From NCBI RefSeq assembly GCF_030817215.1, contig NZ_JAUSZA010000001.1:1-64000 (forward strand): a DNA stretch of 64,000 nucleotides, in the 5' to 3' direction. Positions 1-7,643 of the stretch are shown one piece after another. Every line of letters starts with the position of its first letter. Within the stretch, counting starts at the first letter, position 1. Below the pieces are notes generated by a model. That model did no database searches and was not told the origin of the DNA. It saw nothing but the letters and a program-made list of their open reading frames with translations. Position numbers and translations under genes: made by a program. The DNA comes from Paenibacillus sp. V4I3 (GTDB lineage: Bacteria; Bacillota; Bacilli; Paenibacillales; NBRC-103111).

Positions 1-1453
1 TCAAATTCAGTTGTGGAGTGTTTCCGATTTTCGCCCATCCTGATACCTTCCCACTATCATCAAAAAAAACTAAGGAGTTGCCATAAGTGAAAGATTTTTG
101 ATTCGCTGCGTTCGGCGTCCCCATTGCGTCAACAACTTCTTCTTTTGTGGACCCAAGTGTAAATGGGAATGCCCCACTCTTCTTCTCGCCGAGAGATACA
201 TTTATTTTTGTACTGCCTATGGTGGCCCAACCTGATACATGCCCTTCATCATTAAAAAAAACTAAAGAATTGCCATATGTATATGATTGCTGATCGGCTG
301 CCGTCGGCGTGCCCATCACATCGACAACTTGACTTTTTGTGGAATCAAGAGTAAATGGCCCTGCCTCGCCCACCTTGTCACCGATCGATACCTTTAGATT
401 CTGAAGACCGATGTTCGCCCAACCAGACACTCTGCCATTGATAAAAAATACAAGTGAGTTAACATAAGTAAAATCATTTTCGGATTTCCTACTAGGTTCT
501 CCCATCACAGAAATGACCTCATCTTTAGAGGAACCTAAAGTAAAATACTCGGCTGCAGACGTTATGTCTATCAAGCTGCCTTCGCTTATCGGAGTGCTTT
601 GCTTCTGAGATGGAGTAGTGGATTGTGTTGGAGTTGGGATTGGAGCTGATTTTTGATTTGATTTTTGTTCATCGATCGGTTTCACAGCGTCCGTATTGAT
701 ACCGGTGACTGGTCCGTTGCTGTTGCGCGTACTCGATGAACTAGGAGTTCCGGAATTGCTAGGTGCATCGTGGCCACTCTCGTCACCATTTCCGAAACCT
801 GCCTGCCCAAAAGCATCTTTGACCTGGATAGAATCTGAAACGGATTTAGGCGCTGAATTGCCGCCGGAAACTCCTCCGGCGTTGAATTTATTACTGTGAT
901 TTGATGGTGCGGTCTTAATTGCGTTGCTTGGCGGTTTTGGACTAGTCATTTCCGAATAGGCTACCCACCCAGTAATACCAAAAAATAATACGATACATGC
1001 ACCCACAAAGATGTTAAAGACTGATTCAAAAATATTATCGAGAAATTTAATAAACCGAAATGACTTAGGTTCTTTCGGAAACTCTTGATCGATAAAGTAA
1101 CGATTTCTTCTTAAATTGACATGTGTGTAATCAAATAGTACTCCCCATCTTGCTCGTTCCTTCACTTGGAGAGGATAAACTTGTGCTCCAGCCAAGTTCA
1201 TCATTTTTGTAAATTGCTCAGATACTGGAACAGTGTCTCTTAGTCGATCGGGAAATGGCTGCTCAATTAAAAGGAATTGTTCAAGAGTGTCATTCCTTGC
1301 AATAGCATAAAAAACCACTTCTTTTATTTCTCGTGGAGTTCTAAGATTTATCACGCAGCGGTATTGATCAATGAGTTCCTGATTTCGAATAATCTCTTTC
1401 TTCATTGCCTCACGCATATTTACCCTTGCAAGCTCCCGTATGTCCTTTTCCAC
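1..1453 (-). CDS. Membrane-anchored protein with three BamE/SmpA-like repeats (3' end outside window)
   Basis: About 484 residues are visible and the frame stays open to the window edge, so the C-terminus is missing. The GTG start at 1453 follows an AGGAG box 9 bases upstream. Layout: an acidic/helical N-terminal part of about 160 residues, one membrane segment (FVGACIVLFFGITGWVAY), a Ser/Pro/Asn-rich linker, then at least three tandem repeats of about 50 residues of the form S-K-x-x-V-(I/V)-x-x-M-G-x-P ... F-x-Y-x-N-S-L-V-F-F ... G-x-V-S-G-W. This pattern is typical of SmpA/OmlA/BamE-type domains, which in Gram-positive bacteria occur in surface or spore proteins. The topology suggests an inside N-terminus and an extracytoplasmic repeat region. 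Exact function is unknown. It sits at the edge of a decayed island. Confidence 0.75.
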   Translation of the reverse strand, partial: MEKDIRELARVNMREAMKKEIIRNQELIDQYRCVINLRTPREIKEVVFYAIARNDTLEQFLLIEQPFPDRLRDTVPVSEQFTKMMNLAGAQVYPLQVKERARWGVLFDYTHVNLRRNRYFIDQEFPKEPKSFRFIKFLDNIFESVFNIFVGACIVLFFGITGWVAYSEMTSPKPPSNAIKTAPSNHSNKFNAGGVSGGNSAPKSVSDSIQVKDAFGQAGFGNGDESGHDAPSNSGTPSSSSTRNSNGPVTGINTDAVKPIDEQKSNQKSAPIPTPTQSTTPSQKQSTPISEGSLIDITSAAEYFTLGSSKDEVISVMGEPSRKSENDFTYVNSLVFFINGRVSGWANIGLQNLKVSIGDKVGEAGPFTLDSTKSQVVDVMGTPTAADQQSYTYGNSLVFFNDEGHVSGWATIGSTKINVSLGEKKSGAFPFTLGSTKEEVVDAMGTPNAANQKSFTYGNSLVFFDDSGKVSGWAKIGNTPQLNL

Positions 1454-1524
1454 TGTAACCCGCTCCTGGTATTTTTCATAAGTACTAAGGCATCCCTCCC
1501 ATATTTATATGTCGCTTCGCGGGC

Positions 1525-1880
1525 TCAAATTCTCTGTATAGCTTGCTGCCAGTCCCGATAATCATTTTCCAACTGCGCTTTTGCTACTTCAATGCTGCCC
1601 TTCATCGCTTTGTAGTCCAGATAATCTTGATGGGCTTGCTCACCTCGATATCAGTTGAAGATACTGGTATGAACATCGACTGATCATTTCCCTTCCTTAG
1701 TGTATCTATTATGATTTGGCGCCGCTGTTTTCGGGATTCAATATTTGCCTTGAATTCCTTCCGGATGTCAATAAATTCTTCGTCCATCTTTTCGTTTACC
1801 CCTCGGATACCTGCCTTAATTTCCTGTAATACTTCTAGAATCTGTTTTAGATATTGTTAAATCTTCCGATCATCCATAAG
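1525..1880 (-). pseudogene. Frameshifted coiled-coil protein remnant
   Basis: Two overlapping minus-strand reading frames each look protein-like but neither is a complete gene. One runs upstream of about 1640 (QYLKQILEVLQEIKAG..., amphipathic) and ends at 1602. The other continues the similarity-free helical pattern (QAHQDYLDYKAMKGSIEVAK) to a stop at 1525. A short start (MDDRKI, then stop) lies about 13 codons upstream behind a GGAG box. The simplest reading is one small helical gene broken by at least two frame changes. No family is recognised. Confidence 0.45.
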
Positions 1881-1915
1881 CAAGTTTTACAACTCCTTTG
1901 ATTTGATTGTCTGAC

Positions 1916-2182
1916 CTATGCTAAGCCTACAACGTTAGTCCATAGCAGTACACCATTGATCACTAGTACCCCTACATTCAACCACAGTAGCCCACGTGAT
2001 CTATTCCAGGACTGATACAGCCCCCATACAGCTACTAAGATTAAGACAACGTTACCACTGGTAATGAGCCTAGTTTCTAAGTCATCTACGTGCGTCAAGA
2101 AGGCTATCAGACGTACAATGGCAATGACGAAAAGACATACAATGAATGACTTGAGAATCAAGGCTAGAAATTTCATTTTCAT
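1916..2182 (-). CDS. Small integral membrane protein, unknown
   Basis: About 88 residues when started at the ATG at 2182 (MKMKFLALILK). Reading further upstream only adds sequence overlapping the neighbouring gene. Three hydrophobic stretches (LALILKSFIVCLFVIAIVRL, GNVVLILVAVWGLY, LLWLNVGVLVINGVLLW) predict a three-helix membrane protein of the kind often annotated hypothetical in Paenibacillus. An AAGGA box lies about 12 bases before the start, a weak spacing. Function unknown. Confidence 0.5.
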   Translation of the reverse strand: MKMKFLALILKSFIVCLFVIAIVRLIAFLTHVDDLETRLITSGNVVLILVAVWGLYQSWNRSRGLLWLNVGVLVINGVLLWTNVVGLA

Positions 2183-2256
2183 ATAAGCTTTAATCCTTTC
2201 TTTTAAAACTAATGATAGATACTTATGTGATCTCCCAGGAACCGCTGCCGCTGGCT

Positions 2257-2610
2257 TCAAATGAATTCTTTGAAAATATTGCTCAAAGCACGACTCAAGC
2301 CGGTTCTATTTTTTGTTTTCTGTGTTCGCGTATTCTTCTTTGGTTGCACTTTATTTCTTATTGACTTATTCGTTTGATGTTTTTTCTTTTCTTCTACTGT
2401 TTTCACTGTTGCTACTTTTTTGTTTTTTATATTCATTGTCCTATTAAGATCCCAAACTACATCCCCATTTTGAAGTGCTTTTCGTATGATATAACCGCTT
2501 TTTTCAAGCTCGGTGAGGCCCATCTTTATAGAACGATCACTATCGACTTGACCCATTGTAAATTGTCTGGGGCGATGTGGATTTGCTAGTTGTGCAAAAT
2601 ATAACTCCAT
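2257..2610 (-). CDS. Winged-helix DNA-binding protein, possibly plasmid/phage-type
   Basis: 117 residues. The first half has the helix-turn-helix/wing pattern of small transcription or replication factors: FTMGQVDSDRSIKMGLTELE followed by KSGYIIRKALQNGDVVWDLN. The C-terminal half is Lys/Arg/Thr-rich and probably disordered or nucleic-acid binding. No good ribosome binding site is visible before the start, so the true N-terminus may differ. It lies directly upstream of the small membrane gene. The role is inferred only from fold pattern. Confidence 0.45.
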   Translation of the reverse strand: MELYFAQLANPHRPRQFTMGQVDSDRSIKMGLTELEKSGYIIRKALQNGDVVWDLNRTMNIKNKKVATVKTVEEKKKHQTNKSIRNKVQPKKNTRTQKTKNRTGLSRALSNIFKEFI

Positions 2611-2704
2611 CGTTTTACGAAGATCTCAAGGCGCCTGTTTGGGTTGCCATCGATCTCCAACAAGATAACAGTGGTGTCGAAGTCTACCTACAAATAAAGC
2701 AAGA

Positions 2705-2728
2705 ACCCGCTCCTGGAAGCGGGCTTTT
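2705..2728 (+). terminator. Intrinsic-terminator-like hairpin
   Basis: A GC-rich stem (CCCGCT, six-base loop, AGCGGG) is followed by CTTTTCC on the plus strand. No intact plus-strand gene precedes it. A short protein-like plus-strand frame (YEDLKAPVWVAIDL...) runs into it and may be a gene tail. The rest of 2611-2946 shows nothing recognisable. Confidence 0.4.
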
Positions 2729-2946
2729 CCTTTAATGGCTCTAAAATGATTCATCAACACCATAGCCGGATAAACAGGTAGTCGGCCCCGGATAAGCTGG
2801 GGTTTTGCCTAGCGGTTCCCGCCACGCTGTCGAATACATCTTCACCACTGCAGATAGCTTAACATCTCACATGCTGTAGCCCATTCATCTCAACCTAATG
2901 CGTCAATGGCGTAATATGTTTCGAAATGGGACGCTTCTCCGCCGTA

Positions 2947-3309
2947 TTACCACCACTTCCACCACTTCTTTTTACGAGTTTCCGTTACCGTAAGCTCATG
3001 AACTGGGCTCATAAGCCGTTCCTCCCAATTATTTAGCGGCTGCTCAATATATTGCCGCTGTTCTGAGGCCTGCTCCTCTGCAGCCAGCTGCTGCATTGAT
3101 TTATACTTTAATCCATCATATTTTTTTCGTAGATCCCTCTTGCGGATTGCACAATTATGCCATGTTTCTGTTCCATTGTCGAAATATTCCAAACGTTCAT
3201 TGTACAGATAAGTAACGACTCGAAATTCATGCCCATCTTCAATCATTTTTTCGATGGAAGTAAATGTTGCTCCGTGAGTTACCTTCCATCCCTTTTGCTT
3301 TAAATTCAA
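2947..3309 (-). CDS. Hypothetical protein, Trp/Lys-rich C-terminus
   Basis: 120 residues. The first 60 form a compact beta-rich pattern (GHEFRVVTYLYNERLEYFDN) and the rest is helical and charged, ending KKKWWKWW. Not recognised as a named family. The adjacent upstream DNA (3322-3400) is a methyltransferase relic in the same strand, so this gene may have moved in by a deletion or fusion. Confidence 0.45.
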   Translation of the reverse strand: MNLKQKGWKVTHGATFTSIEKMIEDGHEFRVVTYLYNERLEYFDNGTETWHNCAIRKRDLRKKYDGLKYKSMQQLAAEEQASEQRQYIEQPLNNWEERLMSPVHELTVTETRKKKWWKWW

Positions 3310-3321
3310 ATTTCAGTTCCC

Positions 3322-3400
3322 CCATGTTATGAATAGCTAAGCTTGAAACAATTACGTCAAATGTATTTTCTCCAAATGGCAATTGTCGTGCATCAGCACA
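3322..3400 (-). pseudogene. Class I SAM-methyltransferase relic
   Basis: On the minus strand about 26 codons read ADARQLPFGENTFDVIVSSL then AIHNM. This is the motif III/IV segment of UbiE/Methyltransf_11-type enzymes (DAR-LPF-x-x-N-x-FDVVVSSLAIHN). The SAM-binding GxGxG loop and the C-terminal half are absent, and stops flank the segment in all frames. It is therefore an isolated fragment. Confidence 0.6.
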
Positions 3401-3596
3401 CTCTCAATTATCTTAATTGGCTGCCGCCATCGGCTACGTGGCACCGATGTATTAATAAATTCGTGAAGGATTCAATATTTTCCTTTAAAGTGAATTGCTG
3501 CACTGCACTTAATGGCCAAATGAATAATCCATTATAAACCACGATAATGCGCATATGTTTGTGTCGCCGGACACCATGGGTGTCCAAAGCACCCTT

Positions 3597-3956
3597 TTAA
3601 AAGAGGAACGACCCCTGATACATACATTTATTTTTGTACTCGACATACTCCAGGCCGATCTTATGTTTAACAATTATTTTCATCCCATTAATCTTTTGTG
3701 TAGCGTCTACATGATGAGTTCTACCAGTATTATAGTCAATTCCCATTGCCCCGGCTTGGATCGTTTCGTGACAGTTCGGACACATGACTAACATGTTTTC
3801 TTCTCTGTCTGGTCCCCCTACAAACCGCGGTTTAATATGATGAGTCTGAGATATATAGTGTTGAGCTCCAGTATTTCGTTCTCCGCACGTTTGACACTGG
3901 TAACCGTCTGCTGTGAATTGCACGAATCCTTGATATTTCCGTAATCTCACCCTCAC
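3597..3956 (-). CDS. HNH endonuclease
   Basis: 119 residues. The HNH/zinc module is clear: CQTC near residue 20, the His-His active pair in THHIKP about residue 38, then GGPDREENMLVMCPNCHE, which supplies the Asn/His and the second Cys pair. Such small HNH proteins are metal-dependent nucleases encoded in phages, restriction systems and mobile islands. The C-terminal tail (after residue 75) carries no recognised domain. Start at an ATG with a GAGGGTGAG-like region only partly matching a ribosome binding site. Confidence 0.8.
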   Translation of the reverse strand: MRVRLRKYQGFVQFTADGYQCQTCGERNTGAQHYISQTHHIKPRFVGGPDREENMLVMCPNCHETIQAGAMGIDYNTGRTHHVDATQKINGMKIIVKHKIGLEYVEYKNKCMYQGSFLF

Positions 3957-4170
3957 GGCATTTCATTTAATCGCTAAACGCTTTGATGGATTCAGTGGAT
4001 TTTGCTTAATTCCGATGTTACCAGTGGGTTGAATCCCATTTGATTTTCCTTCCGCGAATACGCTTTCATATTTTCCTCAGTAAAAATAATATTTCGTAAT
4101 ACACACAATACATTTACTAAAAGATGTTTTCAATCAATTAACTTATAGAGTTTAAGTACAACTAATTAAC

Positions 4171-4224
4171 AATGCATATTAAAACACGACACTTCAAAGA
4201 AAGTGTCGTGTTTTAATATGCATT
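4171..4224. terminator. Perfect 24-bp inverted repeat, probable bidirectional terminator
   Basis: Arms 4171-4194 and 4201-4224 are perfect inverted copies separated by a six-base loop (CAAAGA). The inner part (ACGACACTT) is GC-balanced and the outer part is AAAA/TTTT-rich, so either strand yields a hairpin with a U-rich 3' flank. It lies 17 bp beyond the stop of the EEP-family gene, the usual place for its terminator. The arms are longer than an ordinary terminator needs. Confidence 0.7.
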
Positions 4225-4241
4225 CAATATATAGAGTTCCT

Positions 4242-4964
4242 CTAAAGGTCCATTATCAGAGGAACGTGATCACTAGATTTGATCCATTCCTCTCGCTTTT
4301 CGATAACTATACTCTTTAAATTATCAAGCAATGTTTTTGAACAGAAACAGTAATCGATATGATATGGGGCATTGAGATTTTTCCTAAAAGACAAAGTATG
4401 TTGGTTTTCGGCACCAAATTGTAATTGATTATATTCGTGATAACTACTGTGAATTTGATATTCCCTAAACATGGATAGTATGTCTGAAAAACTACCAAGA
4501 TGAGTTTTAAACTCGTTATCCCAAAAAGTATGGTTGTTAAAGTCACCGACAATAACAGTAGGATGTGATAACAAGTTAGAAAACCCTTGAAACGTACGAT
4601 AAATTGGACGTACTTTATCTAACACACTATTTCCACCACGATGATTCATGGCCCACACAGCAAACAAATTAAAATTAAAAGTATCTCCTTCGAGCTTGAA
4701 AGGTAGTACCCAGCGATTATTATTCGTTAAATCGCATTCCAATTCTGTCAATGTATGAGTTATTGAAAAGTTAAAAACTGATATGCCTTTTTTAACTTTA
4801 TCCCCACACCAAAAATATTGAGTTGGCCTTCTCTTCAGTCGATCTAGGTCAACTTGCTCGAATTTTTCGCTTTCTTGAATTACGATTATATCAGGCACGA
4901 AAGACAAAATGAGATCACATTTTTTCTTAAAGGACTGATTACAGTTCCAAGTTATAATTCTCAT
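4242..4964 (-). CDS. Endonuclease/exonuclease/phosphatase (EEP) family hydrolase
   Basis: 240 residues, the usual length of a free-standing EEP domain. Hallmarks in order: TWNCN at the N-terminus, IQESE (metal-binding Glu, about residue 31), GDFNNH (about residue 139-144) and SSDHVPL near the C-terminus (catalytic Asp-His). This family includes DNases such as exonuclease III and lipid or nucleotide phosphatases; the substrate cannot be told from sequence. Related ORFs are common in defence or mobile islands. A GGAGATCAGCTTA-type ribosome site precedes the ATG. Confidence 0.85.
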   Translation of the reverse strand: MRIITWNCNQSFKKKCDLILSFVPDIIVIQESEKFEQVDLDRLKRRPTQYFWCGDKVKKGISVFNFSITHTLTELECDLTNNNRWVLPFKLEGDTFNFNLFAVWAMNHRGGNSVLDKVRPIYRTFQGFSNLLSHPTVIVGDFNNHTFWDNEFKTHLGSFSDILSMFREYQIHSSYHEYNQLQFGAENQHTLSFRKNLNAPYHIDYCFCSKTLLDNLKSIVIEKREEWIKSSDHVPLIMDL

Positions 4965-5047
4965 TAAGCTGATCTCCTGATTTCATATTTTCAAAGTTTT
5001 CCGATAGGATAACGGTTTAGGTTGTCTACTTATTCTTGCTAGTGAAA

Positions 5048-5275
5048 TCAATTTGTAAATAGTAGTATAGCATAATAGTAACGATAGGTAATGTAAACAG
5101 CAACAGATAAAACGGCATTGTTAGACAGTCCTTTTTCGGAGCCATACATGACTTGGTCAGGTGTTAAGTACCCGTTCTTAGTAGGATGCCATAATTTTGC
5201 TTTATCTGGATTCTTAGATGCCATGGATCTGAATTCCAAATAACGACCTCCTTGATTCCATTCTGAAATTTTCAT
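5048..5275 (-). pseudogene. Truncated zinc-ribbon-domain protein
   Basis: The middle of this 75-residue frame (NPDKAKLWHPTKNGYLTPDQ then VMYGSEKGL) matches the repeat of the treble-clef/zinc-ribbon family found beside nucleases (NPELAxEWHPTKNGxLTPxxVxxGSxKxVWWxC). The Cys-bearing half that should follow is absent and replaced by an unrelated hydrophobic tail. It is best read as a remnant. Confidence 0.55.
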
Positions 5276-5407
5276 TAAAATGTGGTTCTAAGCAAGGGTT
5301 CTTAAGAAATTGATGGTCTGAACCATAACCTCGCCAACTCAATTTATGTTATTCTTCTGTGATATCCATCCAAAGTTTGAAATTGATTTCATTCCTTTTA
5401 GTACACC

Positions 5408-5734
5408 CTATTTACTGCTGTTATGTTTGTTCAATCGGTCTTGACGTCTCCTTTCTTTAATAACAACTGTATTTCTCTTTATGTTTGCTATTCTTAGATC
5501 TTTATCAAACTTTTCCTTTTCGGCCTTTAGAGCCTTCTTTTTCATATAAATATGTAAGATCCAATTAGCAGCGACTAAAAACAAAATCCATACAGGCAAA
5601 GAGATATACCAGTAAATAATTAAAGGGGTTAGTAACTCGAGTATTTTAGTTATTAAAAATAATATGAATGGAGACGCAATTAGTGAAAAAAGCATGAATG
5701 CGTATAAGTTGAATGCTCGTGTTCCAGTTCCCAA
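5408..5734 (-). CDS. Two-helix membrane protein with charged coiled tail
   Basis: 108 residues. Two hydrophobic helices (AFMLFSLIASPFILFLITKI; IIYWYISLPVWILFLVAANW) are followed by about 40 Lys/Arg/Glu-rich residues predicted to be cytoplasmic coiled coil. No family recognised and no strong ribosome binding site seen. Possibly a small island-encoded membrane protein. Confidence 0.45.
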   Translation of the reverse strand: MGTGTRAFNLYAFMLFSLIASPFILFLITKILELLTPLIIYWYISLPVWILFLVAANWILHIYMKKKALKAEKEKFDKDLRIANIKRNTVVIKERRRQDRLNKHNSSK

Positions 5735-5922
5735 TTAATTCCACCCCACATTTGTATTGTTAATTTGGATCATATATCAATAATGGGTGCATTTGGTGAA
5801 GCACCGTTTTAGAAGTGTATCAGCATTGTTTTCACTCGACTTCGTTGTAGATGATTGCATGATGTCTATTTACATTCAAACAACATCTTGAAACGATGTG
5901 TCCTGATTGTGAATCATTTTTC

Positions 5923-6414
5923 TTATTGCATAGTTTTAAACCTTCTAGTAATATCTTTACTTCCGACTGGTTTTGTAAAATAATTATCAAAAGCTATTTC
6001 TGCTTGTATACGAATAAATTCTTCCGTGTTCCCATTAGTAGTAGTCATTCCATGAAAAGCAATAAACCATGAATAACCGTTATTTCTAGCATCGGTATCA
6101 ATATTAATACCCTTTTCTCCGTCAAGATCTAAACAAATAGTGAAAGAACCATTATATTTCTTGTTAAATAAGTGACTTTTTATTCTCTCTCTAACGTTAT
6201 AGCCTTGTCCCCTATAAATAGCTGGATAATTTTTATTACTATCATTTAGAAAACAAGTGCACTTATTTTCACGTAATGTATAGTTGCTGAAGATAATATA
6301 GAATCTAGGTTTACGAGGAATTTTTTTTAGATCAGCAATACTCTGTATTTTTGAGATTTCCACATTTGTGTAAGTTCTTTTCGTTGAATACTTTACCTTT
6401 TCAAAGAATGCCAT
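5923..6414 (-). CDS. GIY-YIG-like nuclease domain protein
   Basis: 163 residues. The pattern resembles the GIY-YIG fold: FYIIFSN in place of the first GIY strand, then AIYRGQGYNVRERIKSHLF (YIG-like strand, catalytic Arg, His), and a C-terminal Glu helix ending AFDNYFTKPVGS where the family has its catalytic Glu and Pro/Asn. The first motif diverges from consensus, so this is a moderate call. GIY-YIG proteins act as single-domain nucleases in homing or restriction elements. Neighbours are also nucleases (HNH, EEP), which fits an accessory island. Confidence 0.55.
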   Translation of the reverse strand: MAFFEKVKYSTKRTYTNVEISKIQSIADLKKIPRKPRFYIIFSNYTLRENKCTCFLNDSNKNYPAIYRGQGYNVRERIKSHLFNKKYNGSFTICLDLDGEKGINIDTDARNNGYSWFIAFHGMTTTNGNTEEFIRIQAEIAFDNYFTKPVGSKDITRRFKTMQ

Positions 6415-6712
6415 ACAATCATTTATCAGTTCTTCTTGAGCTAAGCTTAATTTGCAAGCATGTCATTAATTGAGTATTTCGCAATTAACGTAATCTCCCA
6501 ATTCGGTTTAAATCGTTCAATAAACTAAGGTGCATTAAAGTCATTGAAGTCATTGATAATCAGTGCCTTTTTTAATTGGAACCACTTTTATTTAAACGGA
6601 CAATACGGAATAGTCTGACTCTGACTTTTCCACAGAGCTTCATGGACAAAAACCATTCATTCTATATTTTTATTATCCATTGTTCACGGAAATTTTTCAG
6701 CTGACTCAGAGT

Positions 6713-7054
6713 TTAATAATAAACAACTGAGTATCCATCTTCTAATTTGCGTAGTTTCAAGAGCCCCTTGTGTGGTAAATCGAATTTCAAATATAGCTTA
6801 AAAGCTTCCACAGCTAAATTTTCATCAAGAACAGCATAATTATCGTCTGCCAGATGTAACCCAAGGGGATAAAGCTGTCCCTCGAATCTTTCCATATCGC
6901 CAGCACCTAACCAATGATCATCATCATCAAAGTCAGTTAGTCCCTTGGACCAAAGCTCAACTTTTTTGCATACAAATCTATCATCTGCATCTGGAGCGGT
7001 TAAAGATATTATAATGGTATCTACTTTCCATTGACTTAGGATCAAAGATACCAC
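6713..7054 (-). CDS. Hypothetical acidic protein
   Basis: 113 residues from a GTG at 7054. The frame is open a further 16 codons upstream without a better start, so the N-terminus may be lost or fused. It contains an acidic segment (TDFDDDDHWLGAGDMERFEG) and no catalytic motif. Function unknown. The spacer 6415-6712 carries no visible gene or repeat beyond a short GTCATTGAAGTCATTGA duplication. Confidence 0.45.
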   Translation of the reverse strand: MVSLILSQWKVDTIIISLTAPDADDRFVCKKVELWSKGLTDFDDDDHWLGAGDMERFEGQLYPLGLHLADDNYAVLDENLAVEAFKLYLKFDLPHKGLLKLRKLEDGYSVVYY

Positions 7055-7080
7055 GTTTCTTGTATCAACATTGCTTGGAT

Positions 7081-7335
7081 CTACATTTGGATTATTTTTA
7101 TCTCGCTAACATAATTTTCAAGTGAGTTACGTAATTCAGACAAACCAGAAAATAACTTTTGAACCTATGCCTGCCGTGTCTGAACCAAATGCAAATCATC
7201 CCGTAATGCGTTTGTTACAGTAAATCCTTCTTCAATGTGATTGGATATCCGACTTTTAAGTTCCTCAAGCTCCTTAATCAAATCATCGATCTGTTTATCT
7301 CTCGCGTCTTCACTGGATATAACTAAATTTGTCAT
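7081..7335 (-). pseudogene. Small coiled-coil gene interrupted by an in-frame TAG
   Basis: An ATG at 7335 follows a GGAGA ribosome site. It encodes 56 residues (MTNLVISSEDARDKQIDDLI...) ending with a TAG at 7165. The same frame continues 27 more helical residues (VQKLFSGLSELRNSLENYVS...) to a second stop at 7081. Heptad-like Leu/Ile spacing on both sides suggests one 84-residue coiled-coil protein split by a nonsense change. The short 56-residue product could still be made. No family recognised. Confidence 0.45.
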
Positions 7336-7594
7336 GATGGTCTCCTAAAATTCTTTTTTATGAAGAACATATTCTATTGAAAGTTGGTTGATAATCGGCG
7401 TTATTATATTCGTTAATAATTATCGTAATCCTCTAATTGATTTTTTCAAAGAATAAGCCATGTGTATAAAATTGTTAATTTCTACCCTCTTATTAAAAAT
7501 CCACTTCGACTTCTTGGTTCCTGCACCGAAATCAAACCTCGAGTTAAGCGCCCCCCCCGATCCCAGCAAGGAAATTCGTTCCCGTTTCAAATAC

Positions 7595-7632
7595 AAAAAG
7601 TCCCTTTGCATACTAGTGCAAAGGGACTTTTT
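7595..7632 (-). terminator. Intrinsic terminator of rlmCD
   Basis: Perfect 16-bp arms (AAAAAGTCCCTTTGCA and its complement) with a six-base loop, starting 12 bp past the stop of the methyltransferase gene. Both flanks are A/T runs, so it can act in both directions. The rest of 7336-7643 has no gene; the 63-codon frame in it overlaps the hairpin and has no ribosome site. Confidence 0.85.
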
Positions 7633-7643
7633 ATTTTCTACTG

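Noticed and set aside
5371..5391. CCAAAGTTTGAAAT near 5375 as a stray TnsB site
   Set aside because: Single copy, one base short of the unit, no terminus nearby.
7420..7611. 63-codon minus-strand frame before the rlmCD terminator
   Set aside because: It overlaps the terminator hairpin and has no ribosome site or protein-like pattern.
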